A DNA stretch of 32,178 nucleotides from Paludibacteraceae bacterium (GTDB lineage: Bacteria; Bacteroidota; Bacteroidia; Bacteroidales; Paludibacteraceae), in contig JAKSNU010000019.1 in NCBI GenBank assembly GCA_024399535.1, positions 1-32,178 on the forward strand, in the 5' to 3' direction. A program made the translations under genes and the position numbers. Shown here in pieces: positions 25,234-32,178 of the stretch. The notes below the pieces were generated by a model, which saw only the letters and a list, made by a program, of their open reading frames with translations, was not told the origin of the DNA and ran no database searches. Position 1 is the stretch's first letter, and each line of letters opens with the position of its first letter.

Positions 25234-25782
25234 ATGAGAAAATTATTGTTTATTTTTTCGTTTTTGGTATTTATTACCAATATTTCGATGGCTCAAGCGC
25301 GTTTTATGGGCATTCAGATGGGAACTAAGTTTTCGTATTTCGAGCAGGAGTTGAAGAAAAAATCTTTTGTTTTTGTTGAGAAAACGGAAGATGGAACGCT
25401 ATTGTATAAAGGCGAGTTTTTCCAGGAAGAGGTGAAATTGTATGTCTATTTGTCAGAACGCGAGAAAAAAGTTTGGCGTGTGGCAATAAGGTTTATCGGA
25501 AAGGAGTATGATAATTATACTCCAAAAGGCTCGGTCGAGGAAGTGGCGATTTTGTATAATGATTTGAGAAAGGGGTTAGAGGAAAAGTATAAAACGCCAG
25601 TCAAGGTCGATGACGAGAACAAGAAATATGATTTGGTTTGGAATCCCGACAGTTTGACTAATATTGAGTTATACATATTGTCGCAAAATGTTGAGGAGTT
25701 GGAATATCAGTGCGTTAATTTGATTTATACTGATGTTGTGGTGGCAAAGGAAAATGAATATTCAAAGTTTGATGACTTATAA
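25234..25782 (+). CDS. Small exported protein of unknown function
   Basis: I do not recognise this 182-aa protein. It starts with a clear signal peptide (hydrophobic residues 4-19, cleavage likely near AQA). The mature part is charged, rich in lysine and glutamate, with alternating strand-like stretches (FVFVEKTEDGTLLYKGEFF, EVKLYVYLSE) and a helix-like NDLRKGLEEKY, suggesting a small periplasmic or surface alpha/beta domain. It sits between the amidotransferase-like gene (11-base gap) and the SPOR protein (4-base gap), so it is probably cotranscribed with the latter and may be an envelope partner. Confidence 0.7.
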   Translation: MRKLLFIFSFLVFITNISMAQARFMGIQMGTKFSYFEQELKKKSFVFVEKTEDGTLLYKGEFFQEEVKLYVYLSEREKKVWRVAIRFIGKEYDNYTPKGSVEEVAILYNDLRKGLEEKYKTPVKVDDENKKYDLVWNPDSLTNIELYILSQNVEELEYQCVNLIYTDVVVAKENEYSKFDDL

Positions 25783-25786
25783 TATT

Positions 25787-26233
25787 ATGAAAAGGTTTTT
25801 TTTAATATTGGTAATGGCTCTATCAAGTCTCTTGGTATTTTGTCAGGAGAGTATTGTTAAGAAATTGTCAGTCGAAAACGGAGATGGCAATAAGGTTGTC
25901 GTGCATCAGACGGCAGATACGCGTGATCTTGTTCAGTCATCATTAGACGTGGCAATTGGCACAGGAGTTACGGTTGATGGGTTTAGGTTGCAGATTTTTT
26001 CAGGCAATAAGGGTTCAAAGTCCAGGAATGAGGCATATAAGATAAAGGAAGATATCGAGAAGGTTGCAACTGATGTTGATATTTATGTGCTTTATATGGT
26101 TCCATTTTGGAGGGTACAGATAGGAAATTGCCTGACACGTGGCGAGGCAAACGAACTCAAGGCATCATTTTTGAGTAAATTTCCAGAATATTCAAACGAG
26201 GCATATATTGTGCCGGTAAAAATACAGAGATAA
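25787..26233 (+). CDS. SPOR-domain envelope protein
   Basis: The start at 25787 gives a 148-aa protein with a signal peptide (FFLILVMALSSLLVF); a longer in-frame reading from 25733 is rejected because it hides that signal. The C-terminal half, from VDGFRLQIFSGNKGSKSRNE to the end, has the SPOR pattern: a strand, a helix, VLYMVPFWRVQIGNC, then a helix and a final strand. SPOR domains bind septal, denuded peptidoglycan and often mark cell-division proteins. Its stop abuts the folE start with no gap. In Bacteroidales a SPOR gene directly before folE is a familiar arrangement. Confidence 0.87.
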   Translation: MKRFFLILVMALSSLLVFCQESIVKKLSVENGDGNKVVVHQTADTRDLVQSSLDVAIGTGVTVDGFRLQIFSGNKGSKSRNEAYKIKEDIEKVATDVDIYVLYMVPFWRVQIGNCLTRGEANELKASFLSKFPEYSNEAYIVPVKIQR

Positions 26234-26794
26234 ATGACTGAGATTGAAGCTCAACTTGCTGAACATTATAAGGCGATTATTGAGTTGCTTGGTGAGGACA
26301 CTGAGCGTGAGGGATTGATTAAAAGTCCGGAACGTGTGGCTAAGGCCATGCTTTACAACACAAAAGGGTATAATGAGGACCCAGAGGCTATTTTGAAATC
26401 TGCAATGTTCCATGAGGACTATCACCAAATGGTGGTGGTGAAGAATATTGAGTTCTATTCGTTGTGCGAGCATCATTTGTTGCCTTTCTTTGGTAAGGTT
26501 CATGTGGCATATATACCCAATCATCAGGTGACTGGATTGAGCAAGATAGCACGTGTGGTGGATGTCTATTCGCGTAGATTGCAGATTCAGGAGCGGTTGA
26601 CTCTTGAGATAAAGGATTGTATTCAAAAGACTTTACAACCACTCGGAGTTATGGTAGTGGTCGAAGCGCAGCATATGTGTATGCAGATGCGTGGAGTGCA
26701 GAAACAGAATTCGGTGACTGTAACTTCCGATTTTACGGGAGCATTTACACGTCCTGAAACTCGTGCCGAGTTTATGAAACTAATCGAAGAGTGA
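26234..26794 (+). CDS. folE: GTP cyclohydrolase I
   Basis: FolE converts GTP to dihydroneopterin triphosphate, the entry to folate synthesis. The zinc ligands are C78 and H81 in [10 protein letters not shown] and C149 in [29 protein letters not shown] is the long helix after the active site, and TSDFTGAF near the end is conserved. The 186-aa length is normal. It starts at the base after the SPOR stop, and rpoN follows after 4 bases. Confidence 0.96.
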   Translation: MTEIEAQLAEHYKAIIELLGEDTEREGLIKSPERVAKAMLYNTKGYNEDPEAILKSAMFHEDYHQMVVVKNIEFYSLCEHHLLPFFGKVHVAYIPNHQVTGLSKIARVVDVYSRRLQIQERLTLEIKDCIQKTLQPLGVMVVVEAQHMCMQMRGVQKQNSVTVTSDFTGAFTRPETRAEFMKLIEE

Positions 26795-26798
26795 TAGT

Positions 26799-28262
26799 AT
26801 GAAGGTTTTGCAGGGAATGGAAATAAAGCAAGGGATGAAACTCAGTCCGCAGATGTTGGCTGAGTTGAAACTTTTGGAATATCCTGTTGTGGCTCTTGAA
26901 CAAAGGATACGCGAGGAGATTGAGTCGAACCCTGCGTTTGATGTGGATGAGTCGGTGTTGGAAAATAAATTTGAAAACGAAGAACCTCAAGATGAATTTG
27001 AGGGTGAAAAAGACTTAATAGGCGATGACGAATCGCGCGATTTTTCGCCGGACGATGGAGATTATGACGATGGCGAGGGGCATTTTAATAATCCTAAGTA
27101 TAGCGAAGGTGATGATAATTATCAGATTCAGGTCAAGGACGAAATGAGCAAGTCTGATTTTCTGAGACAGCAATTGGATTACAAGGATTTAAGCAGCAAG
27201 CATAAAAAATTGTGCCAATATATCGTTGGAAATTTGGATGACCGTGGTTTCATAACTGGCGAAATTGACAGGATGATTGATGATTATGCTATGGCTGAGG
27301 GCGAGTTGGTCGATGAGGCTGAAATTCAGTCTGCTATCGAGACTATAAAGACGTTGGAACCTACGGGAGTAGGAGCGAGCGGTTTGAGGGAGTGTTTCTT
27401 GTTGCAGTTGGACAAAATGGTTGAGAATGACGATGTCTTATTGCTGAAACACATAATAAATGAATATTTCAAATTATTATCTGATTGTAATTTCGATGTA
27501 ATAAAGAGTCGGCTGGGGATTGCTGATGACGAATTGAAATCTGCGTTGAAAGTAATGAGGCGGTTGAACCCTTCACCATTAGGATCGTTCTCAGATTCGG
27601 CACAGGTGCTGAAAAGGACCGTTTCACCTGATTTTCTGGTTGAGGAAAGTGATGGGGAAATAGTGGTTTCGCTCAACGACAGTAATATCCCTGCTATGAA
27701 GGTGAGCGAGCAATATAAGATGATGGCTGACGGGTTGATGAAGAAGGCTGACAAACAGGCTGTGCGATTTGCTCAGGAGTATGTAGGTAAGGCTGATTGG
27801 TTTATTGGGGCAATAGCCCAAAGACAGCGTACGCTTATGACTATAATGGTGGCTATAGCCGAGTTCCAAAAAGAGTATTTCCTTACCGGTGATTTCAGTA
27901 AGCTCCGTCCAATGCATTTGAAAGATATTGAAGAACTGACGGGGTTTGATGCCAGCACTATATCGCGTGCTACGTCAAACAAATATATGCAGACCAATTA
28001 TGGTATTATTCCGTTGAAATCGATGTTTTCGGAAGTTGTGAAAACTGTTGATGGTGAAGATATGTCGAATAGGCAGATTAAGGAAATATTGTTGGAAATT
28101 GTTGATGGCGAGGATAAGGACAATCCTTATTCTGACTCTGAATTGGCAAATATGTTGACCGGGCGAGGCATTGCTGTGGCAAGGAGGACTATTGCCAAGT
28201 ATCGCGATCAGATGGGAATACCTACGGGGCAGATTAGGAGGTTGATGAAAAAAAACAAATGA
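26799..28262 (+). CDS. rpoN: RNA polymerase sigma-54 factor
   Basis: Sigma-54 directs RNA polymerase to -24/-12 promoters that need an enhancer-binding ATPase. Region I is visible at the start (KQGMKLSPQMLAELKLLEYP), then an acidic linker about 50-105, the core-binding domain, the DNA-binding helix-turn-helix (LTGFDASTISRATSNKYMQT) and the RpoN box ARRTIAKYR near the C-terminus. At 487 aa it is full length. No activator gene is in the window, and I found no convincing -24/-12 promoter. It overlaps dacB by 4 bases. Confidence 0.96.
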   Translation: MKVLQGMEIKQGMKLSPQMLAELKLLEYPVVALEQRIREEIESNPAFDVDESVLENKFENEEPQDEFEGEKDLIGDDESRDFSPDDGDYDDGEGHFNNPKYSEGDDNYQIQVKDEMSKSDFLRQQLDYKDLSSKHKKLCQYIVGNLDDRGFITGEIDRMIDDYAMAEGELVDEAEIQSAIETIKTLEPTGVGASGLRECFLLQLDKMVENDDVLLLKHIINEYFKLLSDCNFDVIKSRLGIADDELKSALKVMRRLNPSPLGSFSDSAQVLKRTVSPDFLVEESDGEIVVSLNDSNIPAMKVSEQYKMMADGLMKKADKQAVRFAQEYVGKADWFIGAIAQRQRTLMTIMVAIAEFQKEYFLTGDFSKLRPMHLKDIEELTGFDASTISRATSNKYMQTNYGIIPLKSMFSEVVKTVDGEDMSNRQIKEILLEIVDGEDKDNPYSDSELANMLTGRGIAVARRTIAKYRDQMGIPTGQIRRLMKKNK

Positions 28263-29689
28263 TGAAAGGACTTTATCTGATATTGTTGGTTTTCTTTTTG
28301 AATGTGTCGCTTTTCGTTTCGGCTCAGAATGGTCATGCCGAGTGGGGAATTATGGTCAAGGATTTAACAGACAAGAGAGTGGTTGCTGACGAGAATGGTA
28401 ATGTCAAAATGACTCCTGCCTCGACTATGAAACTATTTACTACTGCTACTGCCTTGGAGATTTTGGGCCCTGCTTACAAAATCGAGACTGCCATATGGAC
28501 TGATGCGAAAATCGGTGATAAGGGCATTTTGGATGGCAATTTATATGTCCAAGGCGGATTAGACCCTACTATAGAGTCGTCTGTGATTGAAAACTATGGC
28601 TTTTTTGATAGTGTCGCAATGGCGTTGAAGACATTGGGTATCAATGAAATTAAAGGTGATATTATTGCAGATGGCAATATCATATATGGTGACGAGGCTT
28701 CGCCAAAATGGGTGTTGGAGGATTTGGCTACTTATTATGGGGTAGGGTGTTTTGGGTTGTCGGTTTACGATAACGTACAGAATGTGACAGTCAAGGCTGT
28801 TGACAGAAATGGGAAATTGCAGGTCAGGACGCAATATCCTGAGGCGGAAATCAGTGTGATTAATAAATTGAAGATTTCAGGGGGTAGTGATGCTGTGGTT
28901 TATACTTACTCAATGCCATACGGCAAGGAGGTACTGCTTGAAGGCATATTGGGCGTAGGTGTCACAAAATATCTGAGATTGGCAATTACTAATCCCAATG
29001 AGGTCGTTGCAAAGATTCTCTTGAACAAGTTGCGCTCAAGGGGAATTTCGGTAAATGGTACTGCACGTGAATCAAGATGGATTGATTATGATGAGTTTGA
29101 CAAATTGTATAGTTATTATTCACCCTTTCTCCAAAATATTGTGAGTGAGATAAACTTCAACAGCAATAATCATTATGCTCAGCATATATTCCGTCTTCTG
29201 GGAACGCAGGTCCATAAGCGTAATGCAACATTGAAGGATTCGGAGAATGTCATAAAGTCGTATTGGAAAAAACGTGGAATAAATATCGATGAAATGGCTA
29301 TTTATGATGGCAATGGACTGTCGCCGATGGATGCTTTGAGTCCCGCGATGATGGTCAGGATGCTCGAATATATGTATCACAGCAAATCGGCATTTGCTTT
29401 TAGGAGTTCGTTGCCCGAATGTGGTGCAGAGGGTACGGTAAAGGCTATTTTCAGGGGAAAGGAATTTTATGCCAGGGCAAAAAGCGGTTCGATGAGTGGG
29501 GTTCAGGCATATGCCGGTTATGTGAACTACAAGGAAAGGGAATATGCGTTTTGTGTAATAGTCAACGAGTTTGACGAGGAACGTTCGAAGGTCAAGATGA
29601 TGATTGAACAAAGGCTGATCAATGCAATAAAAGAATATGAGACTTCACTTCAACGAGATAGACTCGACATCAGTGTTCCTGAAGAATAA
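28259..29689 (+). CDS. dacB: D-alanyl-D-alanine carboxypeptidase/endopeptidase, PBP4 family
   Basis: PBP4-type enzymes trim or cleave peptidoglycan cross-links in the periplasm. A signal peptide ends VSAQ-N. The SxxK motif STMK places the nucleophile at S55 and K58. The SxN motif appears as S302-N-N304 in FNSNNHYAQHIF. KSG (from K408) replaces the usual KTG, a conservative change. The long segment between the first two motifs is the usual extra domain of class C enzymes. At 476 aa the length fits. It overlaps rpoN by 4 bases and birA by 53 bases. Confidence 0.93.
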   Translation: MMKGLYLILLVFFLNVSLFVSAQNGHAEWGIMVKDLTDKRVVADENGNVKMTPASTMKLFTTATALEILGPAYKIETAIWTDAKIGDKGILDGNLYVQGGLDPTIESSVIENYGFFDSVAMALKTLGINEIKGDIIADGNIIYGDEASPKWVLEDLATYYGVGCFGLSVYDNVQNVTVKAVDRNGKLQVRTQYPEAEISVINKLKISGGSDAVVYTYSMPYGKEVLLEGILGVGVTKYLRLAITNPNEVVAKILLNKLRSRGISVNGTARESRWIDYDEFDKLYSYYSPFLQNIVSEINFNSNNHYAQHIFRLLGTQVHKRNATLKDSENVIKSYWKKRGINIDEMAIYDGNGLSPMDALSPAMMVRMLEYMYHSKSAFAFRSSLPECGAEGTVKAIFRGKEFYARAKSGSMSGVQAYAGYVNYKEREYAFCVIVNEFDEERSKVKMMIEQRLINAIKEYETSLQRDRLDISVPEE

Positions 29690-30338
29690 TGTTGGGGAAT
29701 TTAATCATGGCGATTGGGTTTCTGCTGATTATCAAAGTGCCGGTCATGGTCAGGTGGGGAATGGTTGGGAAAGTGAATCTGGTCGGAATGTGTTGCTCAG
29801 TCTGCTGATGAACCCGAATAAAATTCCGGCTTGTGAGGGATTTCGCATTACTGAGGTTGTGACTCTCGGAATTTTGGATGCTTTAAGCGATTTTGATTTG
29901 AGAATCAAATGGCCGAACGATATCTATGCCGGAGATGGGAAATTGTGTGGCATATTGATTGAAACCGGCATATTAGGTGGACATATTGATAAAGCAATAG
30001 TGGGAATAGGACTTAATGTCAATCAAACTTGTTTTGAGTCTGATGCTCCGAATCCTGTGAGCCTTGCGCAACTGAGTGGTAAGGAGTTTAACGTAAACGA
30101 GATGGCTGAGCGGGTCGTTACTATGGTTTTTGAAAGATATGAGCGTGGGGTTGAATGTCATGAAGAGTATTTGTCGCATTTGTATCGGAGGGGTGAATGG
30201 CACGAGTTTCAGCGGTCAGATGGGGCGAGATTCGAAGCAATGATTGTTGACGTTGAGCGTAATGGACTTTTAGCGATGAAGCTTCGCTCTGGTGAAATCG
30301 TACATTTTGAGTTTAAATCAATAAAATATATACTATGA
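29637..30338 (+). CDS. birA: Biotin--[acetyl-CoA-carboxylase] ligase
   Basis: BirA makes biotinyl-AMP and attaches biotin to carboxyl carrier proteins. There is no N-terminal DNA-binding domain, so it is the monofunctional group I type (233 aa). FNEIDSTS opens the catalytic domain. KWPNDIY (residues near 90) and GKLCGILIE are the biotin-binding strands. The adenylate loop reads SAGHGQVGNGW, with histidine in place of the arginine of the common GRGxxG. The GIGLNVNQ stretch and the small C-terminal SH3-like domain are present. It overlaps dacB by 53 bases, an unusually long overlap, and YtxH by 4 bases. Confidence 0.94.
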   Translation: MRLHFNEIDSTSVFLKNNVGEFNHGDWVSADYQSAGHGQVGNGWESESGRNVLLSLLMNPNKIPACEGFRITEVVTLGILDALSDFDLRIKWPNDIYAGDGKLCGILIETGILGGHIDKAIVGIGLNVNQTCFESDAPNPVSLAQLSGKEFNVNEMAERVVTMVFERYERGVECHEEYLSHLYRRGEWHEFQRSDGARFEAMIVDVERNGLLAMKLRSGEIVHFEFKSIKYIL

Positions 30339-30547
30339 GCAAATTTGGATGGTTTTTAGGAGGTGCATTCGTAGGTGCAATGGCAGCACTCTTATTGGCA
30401 CCTGAAAGTGGTAAGAATACACGCGAAAAAATTGCCGAAACAGTGCGTGAGAAATTTCCCCAGCTTTCGAAGGAGGAGTTAGAGAAATTCGTTGATAAGA
30501 TGATGAGCAAAATTAACGAAGATACAGCAGATGTTGAGGAATATTGA
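30335..30547 (+). CDS. YtxH-like small membrane protein
   Basis: The 70-aa protein has one hydrophobic, glycine/alanine-rich segment (FLGGAFVGAMAALLLAPESG, 7-26) ending in the APESGKxTRE turn typical of YtxH/gas-vesicle-like small membrane proteins, then an amphipathic charged helix. Such proteins are common near stress or envelope genes; their function is unclear. It overlaps birA by 4 bases and the next gene by 17 bases. Confidence 0.85.
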   Translation: MSKFGWFLGGAFVGAMAALLLAPESGKNTREKIAETVREKFPQLSKEELEKFVDKMMSKINEDTADVEEY

Positions 30548-30887
30548 GGCATTTATTGCTGAACTTCGTGAATACATCCTCGTTCGTGGCGATTTGCTGA
30601 GACTTAGGGTGATTGAGAAAAGCTCAAGATTGGTAAGCTGGCTGCTGATACTGCTCATCGGTTTTGTTGTGTTGATGTTTGCTTTGGCATTTGCAGCGTT
30701 TTCTATAGCAGTATTGTTGGCGAAAGTGATGCCTTTATGGGGAGCATGTCTTGTTGTGTCAGGATTGTTCTTGATATTGGTAGTGCTTTTGCTGATTTTC
30801 AGGAAGAGGTGGTTCATCAACCCTACCGTGAGGATATTGAGCGATATATTGGTAACCAACGAGGAGGACGAAGATGAAGAGATTTGA
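30531..30887 (+). CDS. Putative holin-superfamily (DUF1469-like) membrane protein
   Basis: The 118-aa protein has a charged amphipathic start, two long hydrophobic segments (about 38-66 and 70-89), and an acidic tail. This matches the phage-holin-like/DUF1469 family, commonly encoded next to a YtxH gene. Despite the name, no phage gene is near, so a lytic role is unlikely; a structural or stress role at the inner membrane fits better. It overlaps the genes on both sides, supporting translational coupling. Confidence 0.8.
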   Translation: MLRNIEAFIAELREYILVRGDLLRLRVIEKSSRLVSWLLILLIGFVVLMFALAFAAFSIAVLLAKVMPLWGACLVVSGLFLILVVLLLIFRKRWFINPTVRILSDILVTNEEDEDEEI

Positions 30888-31068
30888 AACAATTGATGAG
30901 CTTAACACCGCAATCCGGAGGTTGGAGCGAAAGAGCAAAAAGCAGGAGAAGCGAATGACTAAGAGCTTTCACCGAATCATTGATAATCCTTTCGGCGAGA
31001 TTGGGTCGTTTGCTAAATATCTGTTCCGGATTATTACTCTGAAACGGGTTTTCCGGAGACGGAAATAA
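30874..31068 (+). CDS. Small basic protein of unknown function
   Basis: This 64-aa frame begins 14 bases before the holin-like gene ends and so continues a tightly overlapping trio. It has an acidic start and then a very basic, helix-like body with many lysines and arginines (RRLERKSKKQEKRM) and a basic end (KRVFRRRK). The pattern suggests RNA, DNA or membrane-surface binding, but no family is recognised. Its last 35 bases are antisense to the 3' end of recF. Confidence 0.65.
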   Translation: MKRFETIDELNTAIRRLERKSKKQEKRMTKSFHRIIDNPFGEIGSFAKYLFRIITLKRVFRRRK

Positions 31069-32167
31069 GTTTGATTTTGCCGTCGACGACCTCGAATACT
31101 GATGATTCTCGGTCGGTGAGTAGCTTGTCTATATTATTGTGCGATGTGTCGGTAATGAAAATTTGCCCGAATTCATCTGACGAGACTATGTCGATAATGT
31201 TCGATACGCGGTTTGTGTCCAGTCGGTCGAAGAGGTCGTCGAGCAGCAGGATTGGTTTGCATCCTTTAGCGTCGTTCAGCACTTTGTATTGAGCCAGTTT
31301 CATTGCAATGACGAAACTTTTGTTTTGCCCTTGCGAGCCAGTGGTGCGGATAGGGTAGCCGTCAATCGACATTACGAGGTCGTCCTTGTGTATTCCTCGT
31401 GTGGTATAACCGAGGATAATGTCGCGTGCCTGACATTCACGGAGCAGTTCTGACAGTTTTGCACCATTGTCGAGGTGCGAGACGTATTTCAGAGATATGC
31501 AGTCATCGACTGTTGCGATTTTATTGTATATTTTTTGGAACGAAGGGATGAATTTATCGATGAATTCGCATCTTTTTCCGTAGATGTATTCAGCCTCGTC
31601 CTGGAGTTGCAGGTCGTAGATTTCGAGTAGCGAGCTGTCAACCGAGTTGTTCTCGGCGAGTTGTTTCAGCAGGTTGTTTCGGTTTTGGATAATGTGGTTG
31701 TATTTTGATAGTGAATTCAGGTAGCGGGAATCGCATTGCGAGATTACTATGTCCATAAAGCGCCGGCGTTCGTCGCTGCCATCTGCAATGAGACTTTGGT
31801 CAGCTGGCGAAACGAGTACTACAGGTATGAGACCTATATGATCCGACATTTTAGTGTAGATTTTCCCATTACGTTTAATACATTTTTTGACTCTCGGTTT
31901 GATCGTAACGTTCAGGTCTTCGCTATTGTCGTTGATAGAGTACTCAGCCTGCATCATTAGGAATGGTTGATTGTGGCGAACCAGTTGGGTATCGGTTGAT
32001 GCGAGGTGGCTTTTCGTAAGCGAGAGGAATAGGACTGAATCGAGCAGGTTTGTTTTGCCCATACCGTTATTGCCCAGGAAACAGTTGAATTTCTTGGAAA
32101 AGCGGATGTCGCACTCAGCAATATTCCTGTAGTTCAGCAGCGAAAGATGTTTCAGCTCGCAATTCAT
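31034..32167 (-). CDS. recF: DNA replication and repair protein RecF
   Basis: RecF helps load RecA at single-strand gaps, working with RecO and RecR. The Walker A motif GNNGMGKT (32-39, with K38) is near the N-terminus. TTGSQGQNKSFVIA is the ABC signature region, and PILLLDDLFDRLD is the Walker B/D-loop. The 377-aa length is normal. Its start is 11 bases from the window edge, so its promoter and upstream neighbour are out of view. Its 3' end overlaps the small basic gene by 35 bases, with no terminator between them. Confidence 0.96.
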   Translation of the reverse strand: MNCELKHLSLLNYRNIAECDIRFSKKFNCFLGNNGMGKTNLLDSVLFLSLTKSHLASTDTQLVRHNQPFLMMQAEYSINDNSEDLNVTIKPRVKKCIKRNGKIYTKMSDHIGLIPVVLVSPADQSLIADGSDERRRFMDIVISQCDSRYLNSLSKYNHIIQNRNNLLKQLAENNSVDSSLLEIYDLQLQDEAEYIYGKRCEFIDKFIPSFQKIYNKIATVDDCISLKYVSHLDNGAKLSELLRECQARDIILGYTTRGIHKDDLVMSIDGYPIRTTGSQGQNKSFVIAMKLAQYKVLNDAKGCKPILLLDDLFDRLDTNRVSNIIDIVSSDEFGQIFITDTSHNNIDKLLTDRESSVFEVVDGKIKLISVSGKPVSE

Positions 32168-32178
32168 ATCTTGTTGTC

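Noticed and set aside
26192-26626. 144-codon minus-strand frame
   Set aside because: It is antisense to folE, whose zinc-site motifs are intact.
26799-28262. Sigma-54 dependent promoters near rpoN
   Set aside because: No TGGCAC-N5-TTGCA-like pair was seen in the short gaps I examined.
29120-29611. 163-codon minus-strand frame
   Set aside because: It is antisense to the dacB active-site region and has no signal or domain of its own.
30531-30887. Phage lysis gene or prophage remnant, from the holin-like fold
   Set aside because: No other phage gene is present, and YtxH plus holin-like pairs are ordinary chromosomal genes.

Overview
The window looks like a core-chromosome segment from a Bacteroidota member, most likely order Bacteroidales. 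The basis is AT-rich DNA, Bacteroidota-type -7 promoter boxes (TAnnTTTG) in front of several genes, little Shine-Dalgarno signal, and the protein families present: an Omp28-like lipoprotein, a DUF6242-like lipoprotein, a large LepB, a stand-alone Pta, and AroA/BirA variants typical of the phylum. I cannot name the genus. I see no transposase, integrase, prophage, CRISPR array or other mobile element.

Layout. 1-62 is the 3' part of a tRNA-Gly(CCC). 341-2875 (+) carries ribD and a cardiolipin synthase; the latter meets comF (-) tail to tail with a 4-base overlap. comF is divergent from an AlkD-like gene (+), which is followed by a TolC-family outer-membrane gene. 5799-6170 is the only long intergenic stretch. 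It holds an 11-bp iterated repeat, a GC-rich dyad, possible promoter and terminator signals, and a strong bidirectional terminator, and may encode a small RNA or be a dispersed repeat. 6171-7652 (-) is a CoA-transferase, divergent from a type I asparaginase (+) and a membrane-anchored helix-hairpin-helix protein, which converge on a DnaQ-like exonuclease (-).

From 10268 to 31068 all 24 genes are on the + strand, with gaps of 0-43 bases or short overlaps: dusB-lgt; a lipoprotein, aroA, sufE, an uncharacterised ATP-grasp-like protein and a GNAT acetyltransferase; an Omp28-like lipoprotein, pta-ackA; nadA-aroB-dapB-lepB; a glutamine-amidotransferase-like hydrolase; two small exported proteins, folE and rpoN; dacB-birA; and three very small genes, two membrane-associated. 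The last small gene overlaps the 3' end of recF (-), which fills the right edge.

How the genes fit together. Most are housekeeping: riboflavin (ribD), aromatic amino acids (aroA, aroB), lysine/diaminopimelate (dapB), NAD (nadA), folate/pterin (folE), biotin attachment (birA), Fe-S sulfur transfer (sufE), envelope building and export (cls, lgt, lepB, dacB, tolC), DNA repair (alkD-like, recF) and acetate/succinate energy metabolism (CoA-transferase, pta, ackA). The least explained items are the ATP-grasp-like gene at 14965-16113, the structured intergenic region near 5860-6153, and the small-gene trio at 30335-31068.
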